A stretch of DNA of 64,000 nucleotides from Metarhizium brunneum (Eukaryota; Ascomycota; Sordariomycetes; Hypocreales; Clavicipitaceae), in the NCBI RefSeq assembly GCF_013426205.1, contig NC_089422.1, positions 6,971,001 to 7,035,000 on the forward strand, in the 5' to 3' direction. Of this stretch, positions 9,658 through 20,478 are shown in pieces. The notes under the pieces were generated by a model. The model searched no databases. It was not told where the DNA came from and saw nothing but the letters and a program-made list of their open reading frames with translations. How positions within the stretch are numbered: position 1 is the first letter of the stretch; every line of letters starts with the position of its first letter. Position numbers and translations under genes: made by a program.

Positions 9658-11051
9658 TTACATCCACGCTAGGTTTCTGCTGCGTCTCCGGTTCTGTTGC
9701 CAGAGCACGCCACCACCACCGCCGCCTCTGCGAGGCCCGGGGTATGTTGCCATGTGATTTCGATTTGCTTCGACATCGCTGTCAGATTCTATAGCCTCCA
9801 ACGCCGAGTTGAATCCGTGAGAAAAGTCGTCGAGCTCCCTCGTCAATGGGACACGGTCAGAATCATAGTTAGTGTGCCCACTTCTCGTAGCCACCGCGTC
9901 TATAGTATCGTGGCTGTATGGTTGCACTCGAGGACTACCCGAACGGCCACTCACAGCACTAACACTATCTGAAGTGCTTGCGGCCAGAGTGCTGATACCG
10001 GGGGTCCTATTGCCGGGTGTGCTATTCCCAGGGGTGCTGTTCCCATAACCAGCGTGGAATCTAGCCTCGGAAGCGTCATGCGAGGATGGGAGTGGCTCAA
10101 ACTCGCGATGTGCTGCTGGTGCCATTGACCTACCATGCGTGTCAGTTATTGCCGTGCTGCGATGACCTTGCCCGTGAGCAATGAAACTTACCGGATGTAT
10201 CTGCTATCCTTCTCATTTCCGGGACCACGACGGACGTTGCTCGACTTTCGTCTCCACAGAAGGAAAGCTAAAGTGGCGATGGCAAAGACGGCGGCAACAC
10301 CGCCAACAGCGCCTCCAATGATGGCTCCGGTATTCGTCGAGCTACTTCCGTTGCTGCTTGGTGCAGCACCGCCGTGAGTTTCAGACGGCTCTGGGGGTTT
10401 GCCACTAGCCACGGGCGACTCCAAAACCGTGCTAGAGTCCGACGTCCTAGATGGCTCCGAGCTCAGCGTAGCAGGGCTTGACAGAGGCGTAACCGTCGCA
10501 GTCAATTTAACGGAGATGGTAGTAAGGTCCAACGGTAACCTCCCCGATGCAGTCAGAACGACGGTTGTCGCCAGTGCAGAAGCCGAACCGCACCCATACT
10601 GGAAATATCCTCCCTCAAACATGTTCTTGTAACATACATTCTTGCCGCGACATGTGTATATGTAGGGATCGGCCACGGTCTGCGGCCCACTGTTCCGGTC
10701 GACGCATCCCGTGAAGATTCCAGCATTACATGGTCCTTTATCGGGGCAACAGCCTATAACTCCATTCTCGACATCGGCGGCGCAGTGAGAGCCTGCTAAA
10801 CATGTAGCTGGCAGATTGGGATCACCTCCTATGTAACCACAAATAGTATTAGACTCCCTGCGCAAAAGCTCCAGGGGTGATGCGGGAGCTAGTGTAGCCA
10901 GAGGCCAAGGCCTGACGTTGAATGCGTGCGCTTCGACGGTTTTGGTCTCTTGCGGCAGCACGTTGCCGGCCACCAAGCTGCACAAGGTGGAAAATACAAA
11001 CAATGCAGTCGATGGCGGCGGCAGCTGCGTAAAGAAGTGATTAGAAATCAT
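9658..11051 (-). CDS. Cys-rich single-pass membrane protein (Ser/Thr-rich stalk, sensor-like layout)
   Basis: Two exons, 11051-10192 and 10129-9658 (62-nt intron with GTAAGT donor and TAG acceptor), give 443 residues. Order: an N-terminal hydrophobic signal segment (about 10-30), a Cys-rich ectodomain (about 68-155) with TICGYIGG, GCCPDKGPCN, TGCVDRNSG and KNVCYKNMFEGGYFQYGC, a Ser/Thr/Pro stalk, one transmembrane helix (IIGGAVGGVAAVFAIATLAFLLW) stopped by RRKSS, and a hydrophilic cytosolic tail. The tail has short tandem repeats of the NSTPG type. The layout resembles fungal surface sensors or mucin-like proteins with a GAIIGGAVGG membrane entry, but I do not recognise the ectodomain as WSC. 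Function is unknown. Confidence 0.8.
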
Positions 11052-13045
11052 TTTGCTTTGTCGATGTTTTCTTTCTTGCGTTGCGAGCCGTTGAGCCCTG
11101 CGGTGGCGATGCGGTGCGATGCGATGCGATGCAGACAGGGTCGGCGCAATGAGCTAGTGGAATAATATCCAAGAAGGGGATTCGTGGCCCAGCAAAGCGC
11201 TCATTGCCGACGCAAGGCTGCGATGTGGGATGAATGATGACGGAGAGATTAAAACAGCAGCCAAAAAAAAAAACGACAAACAGGAAACAATGGGCTGGGG
11301 GCGTGCACAAGGTAATAAAGACCGGGATGGAGAGAAGACGACGAGTTTCCAAAACGCCAGGCCGGCCCAACCAAGATGTCGACTGGTACGGAGTGCATGT
11401 TACAATAGGCTGGTACTCGGCACGTATCATCCATATCGCTTGGCAAGAGCCACTGGCATGCCAACCACATGCAGCAGCACGACCCGACAGCACATACATG
11501 TACGGAGTAGTACTTAAGTACATTGCACCAGAGTGCAGGGTAATAATGGCTGCACATGTCGACGGTGCAAGAATTCTTCTTTCCTCGAATGCATGCTTTT
11601 TCCTGCGTTGCCTGGGGCGCCATCAGCCTCAGTGCCATGTTCCACTCGGCACCGACTGCCCAGCAGTGCCTGCACTTGAGGTACTATTCCCCTCCCCAGG
11701 GCGCGCTTCTTTGTCCCTGCCTCGGGTCGACGTGCTTTCCGTTGGTTTCCCAGGATGGTGTGTGGCACGGCATTGTCGCCAGGTGCTGGCTGTGTTGGCA
11801 GACGAGGGGGATACGAGACCCTGGCCGCCCACCGCTCTCGCCAAGTCGACCAGTGATAAATACATTGATGATGGCTGGGCTCTGGCTACGCACTCTGGCT
11901 CATGTACGTCTGGTGATGCTGGAGCATGTCCATTGCTGGGCAGCCTGCGCTCGAATATTGCATGCTGGTTCCATGCTTACTCCGTACTCCGTACTCTGAT
12001 GCAGCCTGGCGGTTGGCGGCACGTTTACCTCTTCCAAGTTAGTCCTGTTGTCTGAGCTCAACGCGGCCATCCATTGCCCCCCATTGCTCCCCTTTGTCCC
12101 CAGTCATTGAAAGTCGGTCTGTGCATGGGGCCAAAAATATCACAATACTCCGTACTATCATCACGGACCCAACAGGGAAACAAGGAATGCGAAATGTGGA
12201 ATGTCACGCTATAGACTGAAAATTAATGAAAAAAAGTAAAATCCAAGAAATAACAGGCCAGTACAGGGTCCGCATCCTCGGCAGAATTCACCAAATCTAC
12301 CAAGGAAGTTATTTTATTCGTTACTCCATACAATACTCCGTACTCGGCACGGCTATTTCGTCTCGAGCTCGGGGTGAAAACCTGCTTCACCGGCCTCATC
12401 CTCATCCACCATGTCCATTTCCTTCCCCCGCTCTCCCTGTGGTTCCTGTGACAACCACAGCGTCGGCTTTGCTGTCCAGTTCCTGCCGAATCCAGCCACG
12501 GCTGCAGACGCTGCGGTCAACTGGTCCAATCGATCCCCCCAAGATGGCGCGGGCCTTGCATTGCAGACGTGGCCGGCCGTAATGCTGGTGTGCGGCTGTA
12601 TTCTGCAACGGTACTGTCGACGAGGTGTTCTAAAGTTGTTCGGATTCCATTCTGCCGATATGCCACTGCATGCAACAATGCTAATACCCCATGTGTGCGT
12701 GTCGACGAGTTGGCAGGGACTTGGACATGAGCATCGCCACCAAGACCATCAAAACAAGCTTTTTGTGGCGCAGTCCAGATGTCAACCAGGTGCCGATGTC
12801 CACCGCTGCCGGCACTCTATCCGTAGGGCTAAAAGACTAAATTAGAATCTGGCTGGCATTGTGGCTATGCACAGCCACGGCACGTCTTATGCGGGGACAT
12901 TTATCCGATCACCAACTTCATCCAGCACAACAGTTCAGTTCAGTTGTCATCCTGTCACTGCGCCATGATGCAAGTCATCTTTAGCAATGCCACCCGATTC
13001 AAACCCAGACTACCGTATACAAACCAGACATGCCATCCTCACCCG
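11052..13045. other. Intergenic, no convincing gene; cluster of the TACTCCGTA motif
   Basis: Two kilobases between the start of the Cys-rich protein gene and the 3' end of the RTA1-like gene. ORFs up to 273 codons occur but show no family pattern. Five exact copies of the dispersed 9-mer lie at 11501-11509, 11978-11986, 11985-11993 (overlapping), 12147-12155 and 12334-12342. A short GCGAT-type tandem repeat lies at 11106-11130. Confidence 0.5.
11106..11130. repeat. Five tandem 5-mers of GCGAT type
   Basis: Four GCGAT units and one GCGGT unit lie in a row just upstream of the Cys-rich protein gene. It is a short microsatellite. Confidence 0.85.
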
Positions 13046-14390
13046 TTATGCGCTCTCGACCAGTTCGACTCGCTGCCGCTCTTGTATCGGCCATTCGCTC
13101 TCGCTGTTTGCCCTCCGAGTATCCTCGAGTACGATATTCTCAGTATTCATGTACTTGCCCGCAGACTGCCCCTTCTTTGCAACCTTCCTTTGTCGCTTCT
13201 CTTCCTTCTTCTGCCGCCTAATCACCTTCTTCTCCGCCCGCGTTAATCGAGGGAAATCCCCATCAGGCCCCCGCAGCACGTATCCCGGATGCATGACATT
13301 AAGCGCTACAAGTGCAACCAGCATCGGGAACGCATCCAGCAAGAAGGGCCATGTTTCCTTGCCCAACATTGGGTCGTAGTGATTGAGGCCCGGACCAAAC
13401 TCGACCAGTCGGAAAACGATGCGCGTCTGCGACAGCTTTCCCGTCAGCACACTCATTTCCCAGCACCAAAATTACAAGCTACTCACCACAATCATACCCA
13501 GCACGAGAAGCATTGTCCAGATCAGCCAACCCATTCTCCCTACACGGCAGCCCGTAACCCGCCGCATCTCCCAGTAAAAGGACACCGTCATGCCCGTGAA
13601 TACGGCGACAAACCCGAGCTGCAGTCCAATGCCCGCCGTGTACACCCTCATGCCGATACTCTTCACCCCGGCGGCGGAATCGCCAGAAAGCACGCTCCCA
13701 CCTACACCCTGAACTATAAAGCAGACAACGTCCAGCCATACGAATATCACTGTGAGCCTGGTAGCTCCGATGCCCCAGATCTTCTTCCCAGGCAAGCCCA
13801 AGTATACCCCCCGCGCAACCGTCATGTAGGCGAAGGCGTTGATCCCTCAAAACAGTTATACGTCAGCGCGCCATGGTTTTTCAGCTTCCCCTTAACAAAG
13901 CAAAATCACAAGCGGAGACACGAACAACAAGGACCACGTACACAGCGGCGCCAAGAGAAGAAGCAGCTGGCCCCAAATCCTAAACTGCACTTGTTGCAGG
14001 TCGTGCGCGCCTGCGGTCCGGATACTAAAGGCGGCTGTTTCCCAGGCCCCTCCCATCAAGAGAACCCACGCAAACGTCTGTCCCGAAATACATGTTGTTA
14101 GTACGCTTGTGCGCCATGTCTAGGCTATTTATTGCGACATGGAATCGAACCTTTTTAAGGACAATCGCCTGGACCAGGTGGACCGCAGTCGAGAGGCCGA
14201 ACAGCACGGCAAAAGCCATGTTCCCGCCAAAGCTCGGGTCGTATTCGTAGTTTGAGCCGCAAGACCCGGGAGGCACGTGGCCGTATTTTCCTGCCGCGGC
14301 GGTGGTACACGTTGTCGTTGAGCTGGCCGAGGATGAGGCGGTGCCTGGTCCTGGTCCTGGTCCCGAGGACGGCGCTGTCATCGTCGCCAT
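13046..14390 (-). CDS. RTA1-like seven-transmembrane protein (lipid-translocating exporter family)
   Basis: Four exons, 14390-14151, 14077-13942, 13845-13487 and 13426-13046 (introns 73, 96 and 60 nt), give 371 residues. Family signatures appear in order: YEYDPSFGGNMAFAVLFGLSTAVHLVQ, TFAWVLLMGGAWETAAFSIRT, QLLLLLAPLWINAFAYMTVARGVYL, WLDVVCFIVQGVGGS, and RIVFRLVEFGPG followed by FPMLVALVALNVMHPG. RTA1-family proteins are fungal 7-TM proteins linked to lipid/sphingoid base export and to stress or azole response (family knowledge). A Gly-Pro run (GPGPGPG) sits in the N-terminal tail. The tail after the last helix is highly basic. The first intron uses an unusual GTTCGA donor; the other two are ordinary (GTACGT, GTGAGT). 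Confidence 0.88.
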
Positions 14391-15280
14391 CCTTGTCCTG
14401 GATACAATAATGCCGAGTCTTGGGAATCAAGTAGGTTGTTTATGCAGATTATCAGGCTGGCGTTGTATTCCTGCGCATGCTGAAAACATGCTTGTGTTGA
14501 CTTTGGCAGTATATATGTAGGTGTATATTTCTCGGCTTAGACTCCTTTTTAAAAGTTTAGAGACGAAAATACACTAGGCCGATCTCAGCTGCCGCACAAA
14601 GAGGCTTAGTTGCAGCTGGGGAGCATCCACAGAGCATAATCGCCTAGACTATCAAGGCTATTATACAGCCTGTGGCAGGATATATTTATCTACTGGCAAG
14701 TATACACCCATCTATCACAGTATACTATAGTATAGAATGCAATAGCCAGACACCTGATCTGGTCCAGTATCATTGGCCCTGTACTGTAGGCCGCGTCACC
14801 GGAATGCATCTCCTGCCAACCCTTGGCCAGCGTCAGACAACCGTCCGCCATCACGGAGTCCAGCCGAATCAATGGCGCTAATCAATGTGGCGCCGCATTC
14901 GTAGCTTCGTTGTATATAGAGGATTCGTTACGGGATGATTGAAAGTTGGAAATTTCCCAACTGACACTGCACATTGATGGTGGTGGGTTTAGGCTACGAG
15001 AGCTGGAAATAACCAAGCACTTACAGGAGGGGCCATCGTGATTTGCATCGAGAACCAAGGAATATGTAATTGGCAAGTAACAAGGTGCTCAACAAGATAA
15101 GTAGATTGACTCTTACAGACATTCTGCACTTCTTCCATAGCCCCAGCCGAAAGAGTCCTATCATGGCTGGCCTCATGATGATGTAGGCCGTGACGTGTCG
15201 TACTGTCGGAAGGCGTACGCCTGCCAACCACACAGCCTCTGTGCCACAGTCCTCTAGTTCCAACCAGGACCATCACAGGC
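14391..15280. other. Intergenic or possible 3' extension of the Yvc1-like gene
   Basis: No separate gene is seen. A strong donor-like GTACGTGAG lies at 15287-15279, overlapping the last codons and stop of the channel gene, so an alternative last exon in this stretch cannot be excluded. I could not find an exon here that continues a family-like tail. Confidence 0.45.
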
Positions 15281-17537
15281 TCACGTACCCGCAGGCGGAG
15301 TGTCGTCACCAGCAGATTTGGTCTGCATGGCGATAACTAGGGATGTAAGCTGGTCAATCTTCTGGTGCAGTTCGGCAACCTGGCCCTCCACACCCTTGGG
15401 CTCTTCCATGTCATCACCGTCCCCGTCCCTTCTTTTCCCGTCAGCTTTTAGAAGAGTTGACTCTTGCGACAGCGAAACGTGTTGTCTAATATAACCAGAT
15501 GACGATCTCTTGTGCACTGCAGGCCGACTACTCTTCTTTGACTCACGCGGTCCCCTGAAGCCGGCGTACTCGTCGTTATCCTGCGAGTTTCGTCGGATGT
15601 ACTCGTACAGCCTGATTGCTCCAACAATGGGCAAATGTGTGGCGCGGAGAAGGACGATTCGTCCTGCACGGAATTTGCCGACTCTAGGTAGGATGAATCG
15701 TAATGGCCGAAAGATGACAAGGGCAATCAGGTTGAATGGCGGATAGAAATGAGTAAGCCGATTACTCGTTGATGCCTCCAGCACATAAACACTGTACACA
15801 TAGAGGTACTCTTCTCTTGCCTGCGTGATAACACGAGAAAAACTGTTTGAAAGCATACCGGTAAGGGACCCCTGCAGAAGAATAGAAGTTAAAGTAATAA
15901 AAATAATCATGAGAGGAGGCCCAAAAATAGGGTCAATCTGATCCATGATGTCGAATCCAACGTAGCTTGATCCGAAGAAGATTTTTGTCAAAATGCCCGT
16001 CATTCGACCAAAGCTGAAGGCATCACGACCAATAAGGGAAAAGGTGGTCAGGAAGCCAAAGTAAACAATGACAACCAGTACCATAAACTTCACAAAGTCC
16101 TTGCCCATTTCCTTCAGACAAGGTATCAAGGTTCCCCAGTACGGGCTCAAGCTCAAAATAGAACAGATTCGTGGCATCATAAAAAGAGCCTCGAGAGACA
16201 AAACATTGAAGGCCATCTCGTTCATCGCAGCATTGTGTTTGGCAAGCCCGATGACTCCTAAATTGGTGGTCAGTAAATGCAATACTCACTCAATAATAGA
16301 TCCAAAACCTTACTAAGGCCCGCAAATAGAAATCCAATCAGGATCATAATCATGTCAAACGCGTTCCATATGTCTGTGGCGTAGAAGATTGAGCCGGCAT
16401 CGATCCATTCACTCAGTTCATCGTAGAAGAAGGCGGCTATCCAGATGAAGAGAAATACTTCTGTCAGTGTGATGCGTGTGTCGTCACGGGTGATGAGAAC
16501 CGAGTAGTACAGACACAGAAAGACAACGAAGAAGAGAACTTCCCAGGTCTTGAGATACTTGGGCACACGGAGGCGTGAAAAGGGATCTGAGGTGTGGGGA
16601 TTGTAGTATCGTGGTTTTTTCACAGAGTTGACCGAAAGAGTGTCCCAAAATACAATATCGCCGTTCCAAATGCCAGTAATGATCTTCTGGACTACATGCT
16701 GACTGAGAAAACGCTTTGCGTTGGCAATTGCGGCAATCTCCAGGGCATTCAAGCTCTTAAAGGCTGATGTTGGGTCTGCCTCGTCGTCACTCTCGTCGCC
16801 CAGATGGGTCAGGCGTGAGAGGGAGCTTAGCATCTTTGTCCGCTCCCTGGCGCTTCCAACAACGATGGTTGGCAACCCCTCGTCAGAAGAGTTTCTACGA
16901 ATGAGGAGGGGGGAGGTCTCTCCAGCCTCTTGATCATGGCTCGCCTGTTGCGAACGATGTTCGTGCTCCGGGGCCACCGGTATCTCGTAGAGGCAAAAGT
17001 CGACTGCCTGTCTTTCGCTAAGTCTGGTGAGAAATCGCCACGCTGTAATCTCGCAAGCAAACGAGCGAGTCTCTCTAAGACTCAAGTGTTCGTTTGCAGC
17101 AGCATAATGCCATTTGAGAGCACTGTTATGCGAGTGTTGATTAGCCCAATTCAAATACCGCGGAGACGAAGACAAAGAAAGGCGAGGTCATGTGCGAATA
17201 CTCACAGCAGGGCATTCACAATGGCAGGGTTGGTGCAGTTCTGACCGAGGTGGTCAACCAAGACACGAACACAATTTCCAGCCTCGGTGGTCCTTAGCTG
17301 CTCAAATGTGCTCGGCAGCTCGATGACGTCTGTGAAGTAGCTGAATGTAGGAGCAGCGAATTAGCACAAAGTTGAGGGTATGACTGCAGCGAACACAAGT
17401 ACCAACAGGGAAAGCTTCTTGACCACGTCCCGAAAGGAGTCATCCTCGGCAATGTCTGGCATATCAAAGTCATATCTCGCAGACATGGGGCTGAGGTCCC
17501 GAACGGGCTGCGGCCGCATCCTCAGCCGGATGGGCAT
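15281..17537 (-). CDS. Yvc1-like TRP-type vacuolar cation channel
   Basis: Four exons, 17537-17395, 17340-17206, 17122-16314 and 16257-15281 (introns 54, 83 and 56 nt), give 687 residues. The soluble N-terminal region carries TFEQLRTTEAGN and NPAIVNALLALKWHY. The membrane core follows: WEVLFFVVFLCLYYSVLI, TLTEVFLFIWIAAFFYDELSEW, IWNAFDMIMILIGFLFAGLRVIGLAK, LSLEALFMMPRICSILSLSPYWGTLIPCLKEMGKDFVKF and a pore region around FSLIGRDAFSFGR. This matches Yvc1/TRP-related fungal channels that release vacuolar calcium (established for yeast Yvc1). The C-terminal tail ends in a short coiled-coil-like helix (VAELHQKIDQLTSLV). The first donor (GTTCGC) is unusual and the first junction is the weakest part of the model. 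Confidence 0.88.
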
Positions 17538-20478
17538 CGTATCAGCTGTGTGCGACGCGAAAGAATATAGTACACGAATATTTCAAATGGAAATGGAAAT
17601 GGAAACGGGACGATGGAGAGAATACAAGTGAGCAGTGACGAGATGGTGGCCGGGCACGGGGTAGAACCGCGGAATCCACTGCCGAAGGCAGGTCTGGTAC
17701 CGTGATGTCTGGTCAATACATACTGGTATTATTACAGTGGGAGGTGTATACTACTTATCTCTTCACAAGGTCCGTCATGGCACTGGCCAATGCGTCGCTC
17801 CTGCCAGGCCGTTTTATTACCTGTGGAACCAGGGGGGAAGCAGACGCCACATGGGAGTTTTGTCATGGTCTATTCTGTACAAGTAGAGGCTGGGGTAAAA
17901 TGTCAACTGTCGCACAGTATGGGGGGGACAAGTCGTAAAGAGCCGTGGCTTGACGACGCCATTTTTTGGTATTTTTCTTGGTGACATGAACTGATTGCTC
18001 TTGCGGGGACCCATGAGTGTCACGGGCGACATCTACAGGCGGGTACCTAGTATGTATAATGCCGACGATACATTTTATCCATGGGCACTAACTAGTATTA
18101 GCACTCATTGTTACACCACATGCAGACCCTTTACCCCGTAATACGGTCAATCAATTTACCCCAGGTGAGGTGCCATCCAGTGCCATCAACTGATTGGCAA
18201 CTAAGTGGGCTAAGGACCACTAATTCGTTGCCAACGGGTACTAATATCGAACCAGACAGCGTTGAGGTTGGCTCAATGTTCGGTTCAACGTCAACGTAAA
18301 AAATTGCCGCGATTGCCTCACACTGGGGTTGCTCATTTTTAGCAGGGAAACCATGCTACTTGATCGTTTTCTTTGTTTGCCCTGGTTTTTTTTTTTTTCC
18401 TGCAGACAATGTATGGGGAGAAGGAGCCCCTAACACAACTGTTCTGCTGTCTAAGTACTCAAGTAGTTGAAGTCTTGCAAGGCGGTGCCTTCACGGCCGT
18501 CTACAACTCACTATACAACCATGTCCCGAGTGGTGCAAGGCAGGTTTGTGCTTTTCCGCCAAACTCAATCAACAAGTGGCGTCCCAACGGCCGAGACGGA
18601 CTATAGCAGTCATGCATTTTGCTATGCCCGGCCCCAGAGCGCCGGGGCCCGTGGCTGCTTGGAGAAATAGGCTAGCTGAATTACATTACTATCGACACTG
18701 AATACGGAAATATATTCAAATACCCTTACTGCATGTCTGGGAATGCTGTTGGGGGGATCTAAGATAAGGACGCCCTCCGCCTTTGGCAACACCTTGGGGG
18801 AGAGAGGGACCCAAAGCATAACTGCTACATACTTGAGTAGATGTGATTTTGGACAAGAATAAGGCTCAAAGGGTAATGGGGAAGATTGCAAACCTTTTTT
18901 GGGACCGGTATAGCGCAAGGAAGACAGGGACATGCAGCCTTTCTGATGTCATGCAAGTCTTTACTTGAGTTGCCCAAAGACGAGAATCACATACATCTCT
19001 AATCAAAGAAGCGCTTTCGCTCCACATTCCACTATGCGTATTATCTAATTTCTGCTTGTTTTTTAGCACCCAGTACAGCCACTAAACTGATTCTGTGTAA
19101 ACCTTGACGATCACATCACCCACGAATAGCTCTGCCAAGACGGCAAACAGAGTTGACATCTCGGAGCACGTTGTGAGAGTCAAGCTCCAGTTCAAAGTCG
19201 GGCCCCAATTCGAGGATACAGCCATCACACGTCTTCCATTGACGAAACGCGCTTCGCTTCCTGCCGGAATTCGGGTGAATGACGAGAGACAGCACGTAGG
19301 CACATGTGCTCTATATCTATCATGCAAGGCTTTCTACAGCTATTGACGATATTCCTTACTGCCGCCGTGCCTTTGGTCACCGCCACGAAGGCTAGTTATT
19401 AGTGATTGAATTCTCACTCGCGCCTCGAGGCAGCTTACATTTGGATTCCTTGCCCCCTCCTCTTGAAACATCCCACGTTCCTCCGAAACACCCTTGTATT
19501 GCCATGAAGTAGTATAAGTCATGTATATGTGCCCATGCTGACACAGACTTGAAATATTCTGGGCCGCGGACACATCATCCATCGCAAAAATTGCACCCTA
19601 TTAGTGCATACTCCATATAAGTCTCAGTGAGAGTTGTACCGCCGTCGAGAAACATATGTCTTGCCACGACGCCATTTCCGTCTCGAGAATAGAAAAGCTA
19701 CTGATGACGGGGACAAAGTAGCCTGGCTGGCGCACCTTGTGGCGCAAGCTGGTGTAAAGGAGTGGTGTCTAGAGGATTGCCGCGGACGGCATGTATCTTT
19801 ACTCCTAGGTTTTCTCATTTCTACTATGAACAAGGGATTCCAAGAATTTCTCATTTCGGCATATATATCTACCAGAGTTTGTGTGACGAAACTCGCCGCA
19901 AACTTGCTTTGCGCTTGGGTGGGTTGGATGCATGGCCAAATGCGTGCTATTTTATAAAGAATGCGCTTTACTCGTCGACGGAGACGACATCCAAATCTCT
20001 TGTGGCATGGATTTATTTATCCCTGTCGAATGTCCATGTTCTCCTTGAGCGAGCGATCCGTTTGATGTTCCGAGCTATGGCTTTGGTTGAGTGGGTGTGG
20101 AATGAACATGCAGGATGTGTCTAGCTCTGTGTAATTTTGGTCCTTGTTTGGAGAGTTGAGACTTATCGCAGTTCGTAGATTCAAGCCCTTGCCTACTCTA
20201 CTCTCACGAGTATAAGAGCAGAATCTGTATAATCCTTGGCTAGTTGACCATTTGTAAGAACACACAGAGCATGGTTATACAATACAGTACGCCATCGTGC
20301 TTACGAGGCATGTCGTCCATGTGCCCGTACTATTGTTTCTAGTTTTACACGCTTCAAAATTTCCAACGCTCCATGTGTAGATTTTCTATCCAAAGTTCAA
20401 GAATGAACAGATGAAAAACGCCAACGGCTGATGACCATTGATCGCCCAAATTTGGATGCTGTTCCATGTTCACAGGGT
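17538..20478. other. Intergenic, no convincing gene
   Basis: Nearly 3 kb, AT-richer than the coding stretches. Small ORFs were read on both strands; none shows a recognisable domain. It includes the promoter side of the Yvc1-like gene and the 3' flank of the peptidase gene. Confidence 0.5.

Noticed and set aside
11234..12055. 273-codon plus-strand ORF
   Set aside because: Sequence looks random, overlaps other frames and holds several intergenic 9-mer motifs; no domain.
19082..19346. Minus-strand peptide CDGCILELGPDFELELDSHN, looks protein-like
   Set aside because: Too short, no start, no splice partners found on either side; not enough to call a gene.
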